Assembly: GCA_030512295.1 (NCBI GenBank) | Contig: JAULSR010000011.1 | Location: 930,001-994,000, forward strand | Direction of reading: 5' to 3' | Origin: Bombardia bombarda | Taxonomy: Eukaryota > Ascomycota > Sordariomycetes > Sordariales > Lasiosphaeriaceae | DNA: 64,000 nt | Shown here: positions 35,701 through 47,062 of the stretch, one piece after another | Layout of the letters: each line of letters starts with the position of its first letter | Position numbering within the stretch: the first letter of the stretch is position 1 | The notes under the pieces: generated by a model | What the model saw: only the letters and a program-made list of their open reading frames with translations | Database searches by the model: none | Told to the model about the DNA's origin: nothing | Translations under genes and position numbers: made by a program

Positions 35701-36146
35701 AATCCCAGGGAGAAATGGTGACAGCTTGCCGTGGCGGTCGGGTCAGGCGGTAAAGCAAGGGCAAGTTCATGGAATTGTAGACTCACTCCTTGGACATCAT
35801 CCTCGTCCTCGTCATCTTCGTCTTCCTCATCCTCATTTTGCTGCTCGTCATCGTCTTCGTCGTGCTCTTCGTCGCCGGAGCCCTCAGCGGCGTCGTCCTC
35901 GACCTCTCTGCTACGCGGCGGTCGCTTAGACGCGACGTTTGTGGTGCGAGTGTGTTGTTCCGTTTCCTCGTCATCGTCGTCGTCGTCGGGCGCAGGACTG
36001 CTCGTGCGAGGGTTTCCCTTGCTCTGTGTGCGCGCGCCATTGGACGTGTTCTCATTCTCGTCGTCGGACAGATCGGCGGGCGCAGGGTTGAAGTTATCGT
36101 CGTCCGAGTCGGAGTCGCCCCCAAAATGGTGGTCGATCGACGACAT
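32713..36146 (-). CDS. spt5: Transcription elongation factor Spt5
   Basis: Exons 36146-35787, 35658-33423 and 33365-32713 give 1082 residues. The order is typical of Spt5: an acidic N-terminus (runs of Asp/Glu, about 1-190), the NGN domain that binds Spt4 (WAVRCKEGKEREVVFSIIRRVEE..YIYVEA), several KOW domains (for example [56 protein letters not shown]), then an RGG-like Gly-rich linker. The C-terminal repeat region holds many RTPAW/KTPAYG and APTPGA units, the likely target of Bur1/Cdk9-type kinases. Spt5 with Spt4 clamps RNA polymerase II and promotes elongation and capping. The last intron (33422-33366) is 57 nt, divisible by three and stop-free, so its retention would only insert 19 residues. 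The small N-terminal intron (35786-35659) is phase 0. Confidence 0.95.
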
Positions 36147-37030
36147 GTTTGCTCGTCTGTCCGTCTTGCTGCCGGTGGAAAAATATCGAGGACTCCGTTG
36201 TTGATTGAGCCGCGGCGGCAGGAAAGCGAGATGCAAAGGATAAGAAAGAGCGCCTGGTAGGCGTTGAGAATTAGGTTATTTTCAGGATAAAGAGGACGTG
36301 TCGGCTCGACTTGACAATCGTCTTTTGACGTGCGGCAACTGCAGCTCTCCAGGCGGCCTGCAGGGTTCAGCGTCCGGGTCCAGGCTCAAAGTGGGCTAGT
36401 GGGCGCCGGCTGAGGCAAGAACCCTTCTCCGACCACCCCACCAGGTACGTACCTCAGGCACGGGCTGGGCGACTGGGCAACTGGGATGTGCAAGACAAAC
36501 TTTTCGGCACCCAATGCTTCAGCGAAAGAACTCGGAACAGTCAACCTTGAATGATGGTAATAGATAAATGACGCATGTGCAACCTGGTACAACTGAGAAG
36601 CGAGAAGTGCTTCGCGTCAGACTTTTATCTCACCGTAAGCTGACAAAATCCCGAACACAACCTCCTCGTGCTAACTTGGACGCCTGTCATTCGCCCCTTT
36701 TCTGCTTGTGCGATGATTGGGAACCTCGGATCTTATTGGCCAGACGTCTTCAGTTATTGACTTCGCCCTCTGATCAACCAACATCTACCACGCCCAGGAT
36801 AAGTAGGGACCGAACCAGTTGATCAATTCAAGGAAAATTCCCTCATTTCATTCACATGTTGATGTGATCAACAGTCGATTCTTTCCTGGGTCTGAGCTCC
36901 CATTTTACTCCATGTAATGGTACCGTGATATGGTATTTCTGTTTGTTCTTCTTATTTTTTACCAAAATCCTCAAGATATTCACCTCCCCTTGCCTCTTAT
37001 ACCTACTCCTCTCCGCCGCCATCCTCCCAA
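36147..37030. other. Spacer upstream of SPT5
   Basis: Probable SPT5 promoter and 3' flank of the PKS relic. No gene is seen. Confidence 0.45.
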
Positions 37031-38830
37031 TCACCCCCTCACCTCCCTAACCAGCCAGCTGCTCAGCTCCACCGCAACAAGCGAGTCCACGCCATATTGA
37101 TGAATCAGCGTGCCTATATCCACCTCCGCCCACCCCACACCTAACGTCGAGGCCATCTTCCTCGCCAGCGCCTCCGTGACAACCTCCACCGCAGCCTCAA
37201 TCTCCCCCTTGGCAAAAACCTCTGCAAAGCCTATCCCCAAAGCTCGGACCGTCTCTCCTCGTCTCGTCCCATTGACCTGCTTCCCACCCACCCCACCAGC
37301 CACAACACGAAACATGGGCTTCCCCAGATAATAAGCACCACCCGCCATCCTCAGCGCCACCGTCTGGCATTGCCCCAACACCCCCGCCTGCGAACTCCCT
37401 ACCGGATCGCAGTAGTAATCCAACATAGCAAACAAATCCGCCTGCGTCACCGCTCCATCCGCGATCCCGCGGTATAGCGTCTGCAGGCTTTCCTTATCCG
37501 CCATGTACCCAACATCAAAGAACGAGCCCAGATCAAGAGCAGTGGCCCTCTCCCCGCCCGCTACGCGGTACCTAGCCAGTGCGTCTTGAAATGCATTGCC
37601 CGCCGCGTAGCTGGCCTGTCCGCGAGACCCAAGCACGCCAGCGATGGAGGCAAACATGATAAAGAAGTCCATGCCCTTGCGCAAAAGACAGACGACCTGA
37701 TGAGGCGTGTCTGTAGGAGGTCGAGATTGGTTGTGTCGCCTAATATTGTCACGCTCGTGGGGCTGTTGACGCAGGTGACTATGAGTTCTATTCCAGAACA
37801 GGCTGCTCTGTTGGTCTCGATGGCCTTGATATGGGTCGTGGCGTCTGCTGCTGACAATCCCACTGCCATCATACTGCAGTTTGTTGCGGTCTGTCGGGCG
37901 AGCTGGGCAGCTAAAACGCCACGGTGGTAGGCGATCTTCCATGCTGACTGTCGAGAGATGGCTCCGCCGCAGAAACTGCCTAGAAGGTAATAATTCAGGC
38001 GTTGACGATAGTAGCAGTACTTACGCGGCGGTGGATACACCCCAAAGCTTTGCATCAGCTCTACCAGAGCCACTTGCAGGATTGTGCAGAGAGGTTGGCT
38101 GTGGCTTGCATCATTGATGTTTGAACTGCTCTTTCCCTTCTTGAGCTTGGCTAGTGATTGGAAGATGGGTTAGCGTAATCTGCCAGGCCAGGCCATGCTA
38201 TGTCATTCAGGGAAGGAGCGACAGTCGACGAAAAACATGGAAGAAAGCAGAACTCACCAAGAACATCCCAGTCACAATCCAACCCTCTCAAATACTCGCC
38301 AGCCTCCACCAGCCTCCACCAAACTCCTCCTAAACACCCCATACCGCCCGATCAGCTCGCGACCCATGGCAAACCACTGGCCGCCTTGCCCCGTAAAGAC
38401 AAAAACAAGTCGCGGCTCAGCCATCTCAGCATGGAGTACAATCGCTGTGATGTTTACTTACACGTATAGGGGCTCCTCACTGGGCCGACAACATACCAGT
38501 ACCATGGGCCTCAAAGTATCGTGTTGATGCCAGATCCAGACCTGCCTTAGCATAGGTGTCAAGAATGAGCTGCTACTGAGCATCTTGGCTTAGCTGCGTG
38601 ATACCCGGTGTCCTCCCGTTCGAGTTTGAGCTAGTGGCGCGAATCACGGCACGGATGGTGTCGCCGTCTCGGGAGGGCTGCCGAGACAGGCTTGATCACC
38701 AAAACACCACAACCTTCACCGTGAGCAAAGCCGTTGGCTCGCTCGCTCATGGTATGGTAGCGGCTGTCGAGCGACTCCCAAGCGCTCATGACGCGGGAAT
38801 TATGATGGTAGAAAGATCAGACCCGTCGTA
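37031..38830 (-). pseudogene. Relic of a highly reducing polyketide synthase
   Basis: The minus strand carries ordered fragments of an HR-PKS. First, part of KS (ANGFAHGEGCGVLVIKPV, ITQLSQDAQ, then EAHGTG) contains a one-base shift and a TAG. Then AT begins (FVFTGQGGQWFAMGRELIG..) and is frameshifted by a 10-bp tandem duplication at 38301-38320. After two intact-looking introns AT resumes (ALVELMQSFGVYPP), but the GHSxGE nucleophile segment is missing before CGGAISRQSAWKIAYHRG. Near 37700 it jumps directly from AT (SVTILGD) to the end of KR (GMDFFIMFASIAGVLGSRGQASYAAGNAF), so DH, MT and ER are lost. An ACP with GVDSLVAVEL ends at 37031. It cannot make a working enzyme. Confidence 0.85.
38301..38320. 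repeat. 10-bp tandem duplication breaking the PKS AT frame
   Basis: Two perfect copies of agcctccacc lie next to each other. Removing one would join LVEAG to EYLRGLDCDWDVLG in one frame, so this duplication is a disabling lesion in the AT region. Confidence 0.85.
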
Positions 38831-39484
38831 GACGTTGCGACTGGTACAACCAGCAGACCTGATAGGGCAGTGGATGATTGGCAAGCCTCGCCGCATATAG
38901 AGGAGGAAGCGGCAACCGAAAAGACCACCCCTGCATGGCTGTTTCCAATTTTGGTAAGTGGCAAGTTTAGCCGGGGTGGCCAAAAACAAGGCTCCCGGGG
39001 CTGTGTCGCAACTCCACACCAGGCTCACCACGGCTCAGGTTAAAGCAGCAACAGCTCAGGAACCTGGACGATGAAGGAAATCCTCGAAGTCCAGGTTGAG
39101 GTGTCGTACTTAACTGTTATAGTACAGGCTGAGTGAACTCGCCAGACTACGATAGACAAGGTAGATATCTATTCGTCACATGGCAACACTAGCTGATTAG
39201 GTCTAGTGTGGGAGCAGGAACCACTCCCTGCATACATCCCAACATTATGCCCCATGTGAGGAGCACAAACTGACGCTGCTGTAGGTGGCTCTTGTGACAC
39301 CATCATGTATTACACCAGTCTTGGCCCGTTCTTGGCCTTTTTCTTTTTCTTTCCACGTCATGAACGCTTCTCTTTGACACCTGAGATATGTTAATGTGTG
39401 TACTGACCACCGGATCTCGATTAAAATTTTCAAGCTTCCAGGCAAAACAGACGCTCGGGTTTATCTCAGTTTGTTACAGGCTAG
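38831..39484. other. Spacer between PKS and HET relics
   Basis: No intact ORF. The part next to the PKS relic may hold more decayed KS sequence (SCDTAPGALF near 39010 could be a worn active-site region), but this is too weak to claim. Confidence 0.3.
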
Positions 39485-40619
39485 CTACATCTGTACGATG
39501 CAAATAGAATTGATCCAAATGTATCTTATGTCCAATCCACGGGCAATGTCGAGTGTATCTTTATGTTTGACTGAGGTCATTGTATGGAATTCCTTCGTAA
39601 TGACGTTGGAGGTTTTCTGCTTCAGTCTTGATGAGATTTTGCACCCCCCAACAGTGGCTCAGAGCAATGTATTCCAGGCCGCTGACACCCAAGTCGCGCG
39701 TGCACACAAGTTTGACGAAGTCTCGTGAGTCATTGTGACCCGCGACATCTATCAGACGCTTGGGGGCCTTAGGCGACTCCATGAGGTAAGTTGAGGGCAA
39801 GCACGATGATGCATGACAGCGATTGCAATCCTCGATCAACGGTCAAACAAATGATAAGGATTGCTCAACAGTGATCTTGTTTGGAACACTGACTCCGTAC
39901 CCTATTCCGGGAAGAGGGTGGTATGATCCTGAAAGCATCACTCAGCAAGGCCATAAGAGATTGATCGGCACCACCCCCTTACCTTCAAGACAGAAGAGTT
40001 CAAGCTAGATGCCGTCCCTCCTTGACAGCCATTTGTCTCTATCGAACTCCACACCAAGCCTAGTAAGATCCCAAGACCCATGATCGACAAATACATGTGA
40101 CCGCGCCAGCTGTGTCCGTATGGCACCTACCTTCTCACTATCGATATCATTTCCATTGCTAGGTACCATCTGCTCGCAGCGGTCCGCGGACATGTGCCGA
40201 GCGATAGAGATAACCATATTGAAGAGGATGGCACATACTATGCAGCCTTCTAACCCCGAATCACAAAGCATCGTGAATGAAGCCTCTTCAAGATAGGGCT
40301 CTCTATTAGTATCAAGATGGGACCTCACATTGCGAGGATCAGAAGGAGGAATCGGTACCTCATCCCTGACTGACTTTAAGAGTATATGGTGGCACACCGA
40401 GCACTTTCCGACGACATCTGGAAGCTAGTCAATGTCGTTGCCCAAAGGGATATCGCAGAAAAATCTGTCGAAGAAGTCATCGTCCGCCATCCTGAGAATT
40501 CTCTTCGCCGCGAGGAGAAAGGGCATATTGGGATCATCTAGGAAGTAGCCTTCATGAGAGCTTTTTGAATCTCTGAGCGTAGAGAAGGCTTCGTCCCCCG
40601 AAGGGACTGACGCCTGCAT
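39485..40619 (-). pseudogene. Relic of a HET-domain gene
   Basis: On the minus strand, a frame from a plausible ATG at 40619 runs to a TAG at 40425-40427, continues in the same frame (CSVCHHILLKSV.., GLEGCIVCAIL) and meets a second TAG at 40005. After a probable intron (donor GTAAGG at 39982) the HET core appears: RLIDVAGHNDSRDFVKLVCTRDLG..YIALSHCWGVQNL, then YNDLSQT. The next motif continues in another frame (DTLDIARGLDIRYIWINSICIVQM). The Asp expected in WIDS is Asn, and the sequence stops at 39485 before the downstream HET motifs. HET domains trigger incompatibility cell death in intact proteins; this copy is truncated and frameshifted. Confidence 0.75.
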
Positions 40620-41713
40620 CGTGGAGTTTGGCGTCTGAGTTGAGCCGCTAAATAGCCCAAAAATCGCGACAGTTAGCACGGTTGAGTAGAGATTTAGAAA
40701 TCGGGTTGTCTGGCACTGCGATGGATGGCGAAGCTTGGGGTGTAGATAAACTTGATGGAAGGTTGAAATAAAGGAAAGATCTGGCTCGGCGAATGTCTGC
40801 CTAATCATGAATGTCATAACATGGCGCAGCATTGGTACACGAGTGCACAGTAGGCGCATCGCCACACCTTTGGTTGGCCGGAACGACGTATTGTAACAGC
40901 CCAACTTCTATACCAAGTCAATAGTTATTTATCCTAAAAATAGTTACCGGGAGCCTATTGTAGCCAATGGGATCGTTCTTGGCTCAGTGAACGGGTTCTT
41001 TCCGAAAACTGTCATGGGATCTGGATTTGATAAGATATCCACATGGCAAATAACTCTTCGTTTTCTTCTCCCCTATCTCTAACTCCACCAACCCTCGCTG
41101 CACCACCATGCGATCTGGCCTCTTTTTCTCCATCCATTTCAGTCCATTTCACACCTCACATCTCACATCTCACACCTCACCCACCCCTCCTCCAACAATC
41201 TCAACCAACTGACTACCAAGTAAGAAATCAAAACAGACTAAAGATTAAAAAACTCCATGCGTGAAAAAGAATAAAGGAATTCCCAATTATCCCACCTTAA
41301 CCCGTCCGCCGCGCCGCGCCACGCCCTGAAAGTTATAAAACATGCCCTTCCTCCTCTGCACACGCACACAAACACACTTACGTATTCGCGCACTTAATGA
41401 TATGCCAGTGGGAGCATATCCCTTACCCTTGCCCTTGCATTCCAATAATATAAGGTGCACCCAGAGCCTGGACCAGTACCCAGTCAAACATGCCCAACAA
41501 GGCAAGCAAGCAAGGAAGAAAACGGAGTAAAACGAGGGCAGTAGAAAAGTCCAGAATGAAAGAAGAAAAAATAAAAGACCACGCGGTCAGGGGTAATAGT
41601 GATATAAAAAAACGAGTCAATCCCTCAAACACAAAAGAAACCCTCTCAGTTTAGGAAAAGAAAAGCCGAAACCGCGGTGAATAAAAGTGCAGCGCACAAT
41701 TGAATCCCATTAC
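40620..41713. other. Spacer and SWC3 3' flank
   Basis: The open frame upstream of the HET relic continues to 40904 on the minus strand but has no recognisable content. The rest is non-coding; (TCTCACA)-like repeats occur near 41150-41180. Confidence 0.4.
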
Positions 41714-44124
41714 CTACACCTCCTTAACCTCCTTCCTCGTCACCGTCGAGATAAAGCTCTGATACTGCTTATCCTCCACATCCGTCTTGTTGAATCTCGG
41801 CCTCGTCGCCTCCCTAATCTCCGGCTTCCCCGGCCTCGTCGCCGTCCACAGCACCGTCGGCTGCGGCTTGGGCGTCTGCGTCTGCGTGGGCGTCTGCACG
41901 CTCTCAACCGCCTCAGCCTGCTTAGCCGCCGCAACACCATTCGTCTGGTTCTCCTTCTCCTTCTCCTCTCCAGCCTCGTCCTTCTCTCTCCGCGGCAGCC
42001 TCATCGCCAGCAGGATATACTCCGCCCGCGTCATCCTGTCCATGACATCATCCATGTACTGCTTCACCTCCTCTGGCGGCGCCACCACCCTGGCCAGATT
42101 CTCCAGATGCTTCCCAGCACTCGTAAACAGCCGAATCGTCACGGGCTGGTAATAATCCAGCTCGGGATCGACGACAGGATACTCTGACTTGCTCCCCTTG
42201 CGCACAATCAAGAACGAGCAAATCACCTGCTGCTGTCCCGCCCCAACCAAAACAGTCTCCAGCATGCTGAACTTGGGAAACAAGTACCGATCGCCCGTGC
42301 CGCCGGCGAACTCAAACACAACTGCCGAGATGTCCGGCTTCGGCGGCGGCGGTGGGCCCTTGGAGCGCAGTGCCTGCTGAGCAGCAGGGGGCTGCTGTGT
42401 CACGGCCGGCGATGCGGTGGCCGGTGACGCCTTGTGACCGTTGGATACCCCGTTGGCCTTTGGCGTCGCCGCAGCAGCAGCTGGTGCAGGGGCCGGCGAT
42501 TGCGTCTTCAGCTGTTCCTTGGTATCCTTTGCGAGCTTGCCACGCAGACGGTCCAAAACTGCCTTAAGATCAGTAGCGTCTGAGAATTGTGGTTTGTTCT
42601 CGGCGATGCGCCGGACCATATCCCTGGTCTTCATGTCATCAAGTGCTGTCTTGACTAGTAACACAACAAGCGCGTCGCTGCCCGCGGGCGGCCGTAGATC
42701 GCCCGATGTCTGTTTCGGGTTGGATGACAGCACGATATCCAGTATGGCGCGAACTTCGTCTGCAAAGTAGCGGACTGTCTTGCCGTCGACTATCAGCCGG
42801 TCTGCAGACGGTCCCACGGGGTTTCCCTTTCGCTTGCTCTCGGCTGTGATGGCGTCTATGATGGCCTGGAACCTTTCTAGTTCGTGTTTGGCCGCATCGC
42901 CCTGTGCTACCCGCTTCATGAGATCACGCAGCTGGGGATCTTCCCCGGCCTTCTCTGCTAGTGTCAGGATGATGGGATCCGTGCCAGTGCCCGGCTTGCC
43001 TGGAGCTGCTGAGTTCCCATTGACAGGAGACTTGGCGGTCGTGCTCGCCACATGTGTTCCTGGCGGCCTCACGGGGGGCACAGGCACAACCATAGGCGTT
43101 GTATGTTGAATTAGGTGGTGCGATGCGGCCGGCTGAGCAGCAACAGCTTGCGCTGGCACAGGAGGTCTTTGTACAGGTGGCGGGACAGTGATTGGCGAAA
43201 GAACCGACTCCATGCCGCGTGGTGACGCTACCGGCGGTCTTGGCATCGTAGGCGCGACAGCCGGCGCAGGTCTGGCGACATCCTGCACGGCGGGTGGATT
43301 AGGATGCTGTGTGTTTATCTGGGGTGCCAACGAAGGCGTGGTTTGGGGTTGTGTCGGTGTTTGAGCTGGAGCTTGGCTGGGTAGTTGAGCTGGAGCTTGG
43401 CTGGGTGGTTGAGCTTGCGCAGGAGTCTGAGGTTGCGGTGTGCCCACGACCGGGGTCGACACTATCGTGGGTGGTGGTGTGGGCTTTGGAGTCGGAGGAG
43501 GAGGCATGACTCCGTTGGGAGGACCATATTGGACGACAGGCCGAACTGTGGTGGGAGGGGGCGGAGGCTGAGGAGGCTTTGGGTCCTTGACGGCATACAT
43601 GGTCGCCTCAAATACATGGGGTTCGACGGTGATTGTCACCTGGCCGAGCTTGGTCATGCTCTCCTTTGGCGGATTGTTCGGTTCCTCAATCAGGACTCCC
43701 TTTTTCTTGACTGGCTTGGACCAGAACTTCTCGAATATGCCTTCGGTGACCCATCTCTGCCGTGAGCGAGCGAGCGACTCGGCTAGAACACCACTGGGTT
43801 ACTTGTTAGTATGTAGGCGAATTGGAAAGACAATTGGAGGGACAACGGGGAAACCTACCTCTCTGATACGGATTGGTGGTCCTTGTTCGGGAGGTCATCG
43901 GGCTGAGGGGTGTCGACCGTCGGCAGAGGCTTGCCGGGAGCAATCGACTTTGGGAGCGGCGGTGGTGGTTCCTCGGTGGGAGCTCTTTCAGGTTCGGGTG
44001 CTGGGGCGGCGGGCGTAGCAGGAGTGGCAGATCGCTGGGGAGGGGTGAGAGTCCTCTTTTTGGCGATGTGCTCGACTCGCGCAGCAGCGCGCGCCGGCAG
44101 CTTTCTCTTCTTCTCTGCGGGCAT
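41714..44124 (-). CDS. swc3: SWR1-complex protein 3 (Swc3-like)
   Basis: Exons 44124-43859 and 43793-41714 (donor GTAGGT, acceptor CCCAG, phase 2) give 781 residues. The N-terminus is basic (MPAEKKRKLPARAAARVEHIAKKR). The conserved Swc3 block spans the splice junction: SGVLAESLARSRQRWVTEGIFEKFWSKPVKKK, then MTKLGQVTITVEPHVFEATMYAVKD. The middle is a long proline/alanine/glutamine-rich linker. The C-terminal region is ordered (FPKFSMLETVLVGAGQQQVICSFLIVRKG; PVTIRLFTSAGKHLENLARVVAPPEEVKQYMDDVM). Swc3 belongs to the SWR1 remodeller, which exchanges H2A for H2A.Z in nucleosomes. The assignment comes from the N-terminal block and the layout; no lesions are seen. Confidence 0.82.
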
Positions 44125-45264
44125 TGCAGCGGCCAGGCGGACCGGGGGTGCGAAGGGTGGGATGATTCGTCATAAACACATTGGAAGTGCAGCCCAGAAG
44201 TATTTAACGGGAATGTCTGTGCCGGGTTGGGTCAATCGTGGAGATACGTTAAGGTGTGGATGGATGCACGCGCCAACGATCGGAGAAGCAGAAAGGTTAA
44301 AAAGTTGCATTGAGAAAGGGATCCATAAGGTAGAGAGGCGGACGTGTCCGGCGCGCGGTGGGACAAGCGTTAAGCGTCGGGTCTGGCGAGCCTGGGGGCA
44401 TGCGTGTGTTTGCAAGGTGGTGCAAGCAAAAGCGGCCCGGGCAAAGAAGGAGATGCACCAAGTGAATGAATGAATGGAGAGAGGGCTCACGGACCCGAAA
44501 GGAGAAATTCCTCAGAGGTCGTCTCGCGCGGCGCGCTAAACCCTGGTGCAAATGGTGCTGATTGGGCACTGCCGAAAACCACCAGCAACCTCGATTTGCC
44601 GTCTCAAGTGCAAGAAATGCGACAATGGGGAGAATGCCTTGCATCAAAGCCTGCACTGAGCCACCTGAATTTTTAGGTGGGCATGAATTATAAAAAAAAA
44701 ACTACTTCCCGTCGTTTACTCGGATCAGAAGCTAACCCTCGCCGTCGCATCTCTTCAGAGTTTTGGTTGGTGACCCTGACGATGAAACCTTGAGAGCTTG
44801 GCTTTGAGGTTGATAACGGAGCAGGGCCAGAACGGGCTTTGCGGCTGACTGCCCTGTCTGCGGGGCACAAGTTAAGCCGCACGATTCAGATGGCTATTAG
44901 CCGCACTAACAATTTGCCCAACAGTCCCTCTCATTAGCTAGGTGACAAAGCTCCTATTCTTCTGTTAAAAGTCTTAACTTTCACAAAGCCAGGGCCCCAC
45001 CCACGCGTCTAACGTCAGCTGCTGTCCGGGATTCGGGAAGGCCGCGACGACTTGCAGCAGGTTCCAACATAACGTCCCGTAGGCACCTTCCCTTCGCGAG
45101 CGGCGTTGCTGGAGTATATATTTTACATCATTTGAGGACTAGCCTCACTTCCGTGATGGATATTTCGACGAGATCAGGATATCAAACCTCAATTTTACCA
45201 AGATAATAATTACCAAAAATCCCAACAACGTAAGACATCGACAAGACTCTCTGCAGTCCTTAAC
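44125..45264. other. Divergent promoter region
   Basis: 1.1 kb between SWC3 (-) and the ABHD12-like gene (+). Nothing is recognised beyond a short A-run at 44692-44701. Confidence 0.45.
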
Positions 45265-46726
45265 ATGACGGGCGTCAAACCAGCCTCGTATCTTGTCCCA
45301 AGTCTTGTACTCGGGCTGCCCTTGGTTCTCTACATTACCTTTCTTGGATTGAGCGCTATCCCTCTATTCCAGCGCAAGTAAGACGATCGTGTGCATCTTC
45401 ATAGCGGTGAAAATTGAGATACAAAACTGACACCCTCTATGTCAGCTTTCTTTACGCTCATAAAATCCACACCCTCTGGTGGAGCAATTTATGGCACCCG
45501 GTATCATGGGGGTTTGCCGGTTGGTCACATCCATTCACTACTTATATAATATTAACCTCTCAACTGACCACGACACCCGCCTCAAGATAACCAAGTCAAC
45601 TCCTTCAACCTACATACATCAGATGGCGAGAGACTCCATGCCTGGCACATCTTGCCTCTGCCGCTCTATGCGGCACATGAACACGAGCTTGCCCACCCAA
45701 GCATGGACACCTGCGACCTAAAACCCCTCAGGAACTTTGAATATTTCAGAGACGATCCCACCTCCGGCCTCGTCATCTCATGTAAGCCATCCTGCCTACT
45801 TGCACGCCTCATCTCTCCCCCAACTCACCAACAACCTACTGACTTCACTCCCCCATCACCAGTCCACGGCAACACAGGCCACATAGCCCAAGCCATCCGC
45901 CCCGCCCACTTCCGCTCCCTCACCTCCATCTCCAACATCCACGTCCTCACCATCAGCTACCGCGGCTTCGGCCTCAGCACCGGCACCCCCACTGAACCCG
46001 GCCTCATTCTCGACGCCATCACTGCCATCAACTGGGCCATCCACGACGCCGGCGTCCCGCCCTCGCGCATTGTCCTCATGGGCCACTCCCTCGGCACTGC
46101 CGTTACCTCGGCCGCCCTCGAGCACTTTGCCCACGAAGGCGTCGACTTTGCGGGCGTCGTGCTCGTCTCCGCCTTCAGCAGCCTGCCCACCATGCTCAGC
46201 GGGTACGCCATCGCGGGCTTCCTGCCTGTGCTGGCGCCGCTCAAGATCTCGTCGTGGCTGCTGCGCCACGCGATGGAGTACGTGGTGGATAAGTGGCCCA
46301 GTGCGGATAGGTTGAGGGAGACGGTGAGGGTGGTGAAGGGGAGAGGGGGCAGGTTGAGGCTGCATATGGTGCATGCGGCGGATGATTGGGATATTCCTTG
46401 TCATGAAGATGATAAGTTGTTTAAGGCGGCCGTGGAGGGGACGTTTCGCGAGGGAGTAGGGATGGATGAGGAGACGTTAGCGAGGGAGAAGGAGGTGAGG
46501 ACGGTGGGGAGTGGCAATGCGTTTGCGGCGACTTGGAAGGATGGGGATGTGGTTATTCGGCAGGAGAGATTTCCTAATGGTGGTGAGTACCTTGCACTGC
46601 GTGATGAGATGAGGCTGGATGGAAAGAAACTAACTTTTTCTAGGACATAACAACATAATATATTACCCGCCTGTTGTTCTCGCCGTCATGAGGTCCTTCG
46701 GCATTGGGTATGAGACGGATGAATGA
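45265..46726 (+). CDS. ABHD12-like alpha/beta-hydrolase, membrane-anchored
   Basis: Five exons (45265-45377, 45446-45519, 45587-45781, 45863-46582, 46644-46726) give 394 residues. An N-terminal membrane span (YLVPSLVLGLPLVLYITFLG) precedes a luminal-type hydrolase. The oxyanion-hole segment is FHGNTGHI, the nucleophile is LMGHSLGTAV, the acid lies in VHAADDWDIP and the catalytic His in GGHNIIYYPP, which is split by the last intron. ABHD12-type enzymes hydrolyse monoacylglycerols or lysophospholipids at membranes. The third-exon sequence SFNLHTSDGERLHAWHILPL is typical of this group. All exon phases add up (1185 nt), which supports the model. The physiological substrate in fungi is unknown. 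Confidence 0.85.
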
Positions 46727-47062
46727 TGAGTCTGATGATGAAGGAAAAGAAGGGAAGATTCAGGTTGGCGGGTATGGTGCGATTTGTTATGACACCAATT
46801 GTCTTTCATATAGATTCTACTTATTAAATAACGAAGCAGCAGAAACAAAGCACACAGCAGTAAAAGGGGCGCTTTCGATTAAGGAGATAGGTATAATAGA
46901 AAACCAAGTGAGGAAACGGTTACTCAGACAACCAATACTAGCTCGACTCCCGCTATTTTGTAAGAAAAGGGGTAAGCAGTAAGCAAGAGAAGAAACGGAA
47001 GATACGAGACATAATACACAGCTATCCCACCTGACTGATTATGAAACAGGAAGATGTCACTC
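46727..47062. other. Convergent 3' spacer
   Basis: Between the convergent ABHD12-like and membrane-protein genes. Nothing is seen. Confidence 0.45.

Noticed and set aside
33949..35721. Plus-strand ORFs opposite SPT5
   Set aside because: The minus strand is an unmistakable SPT5; these frames are mirror images with no splice or domain support.
37586..37930. Plus-strand ORF in the PKS relic
   Set aside because: Antisense of the AT fragment; the minus strand has recognisable AT and KR motifs.
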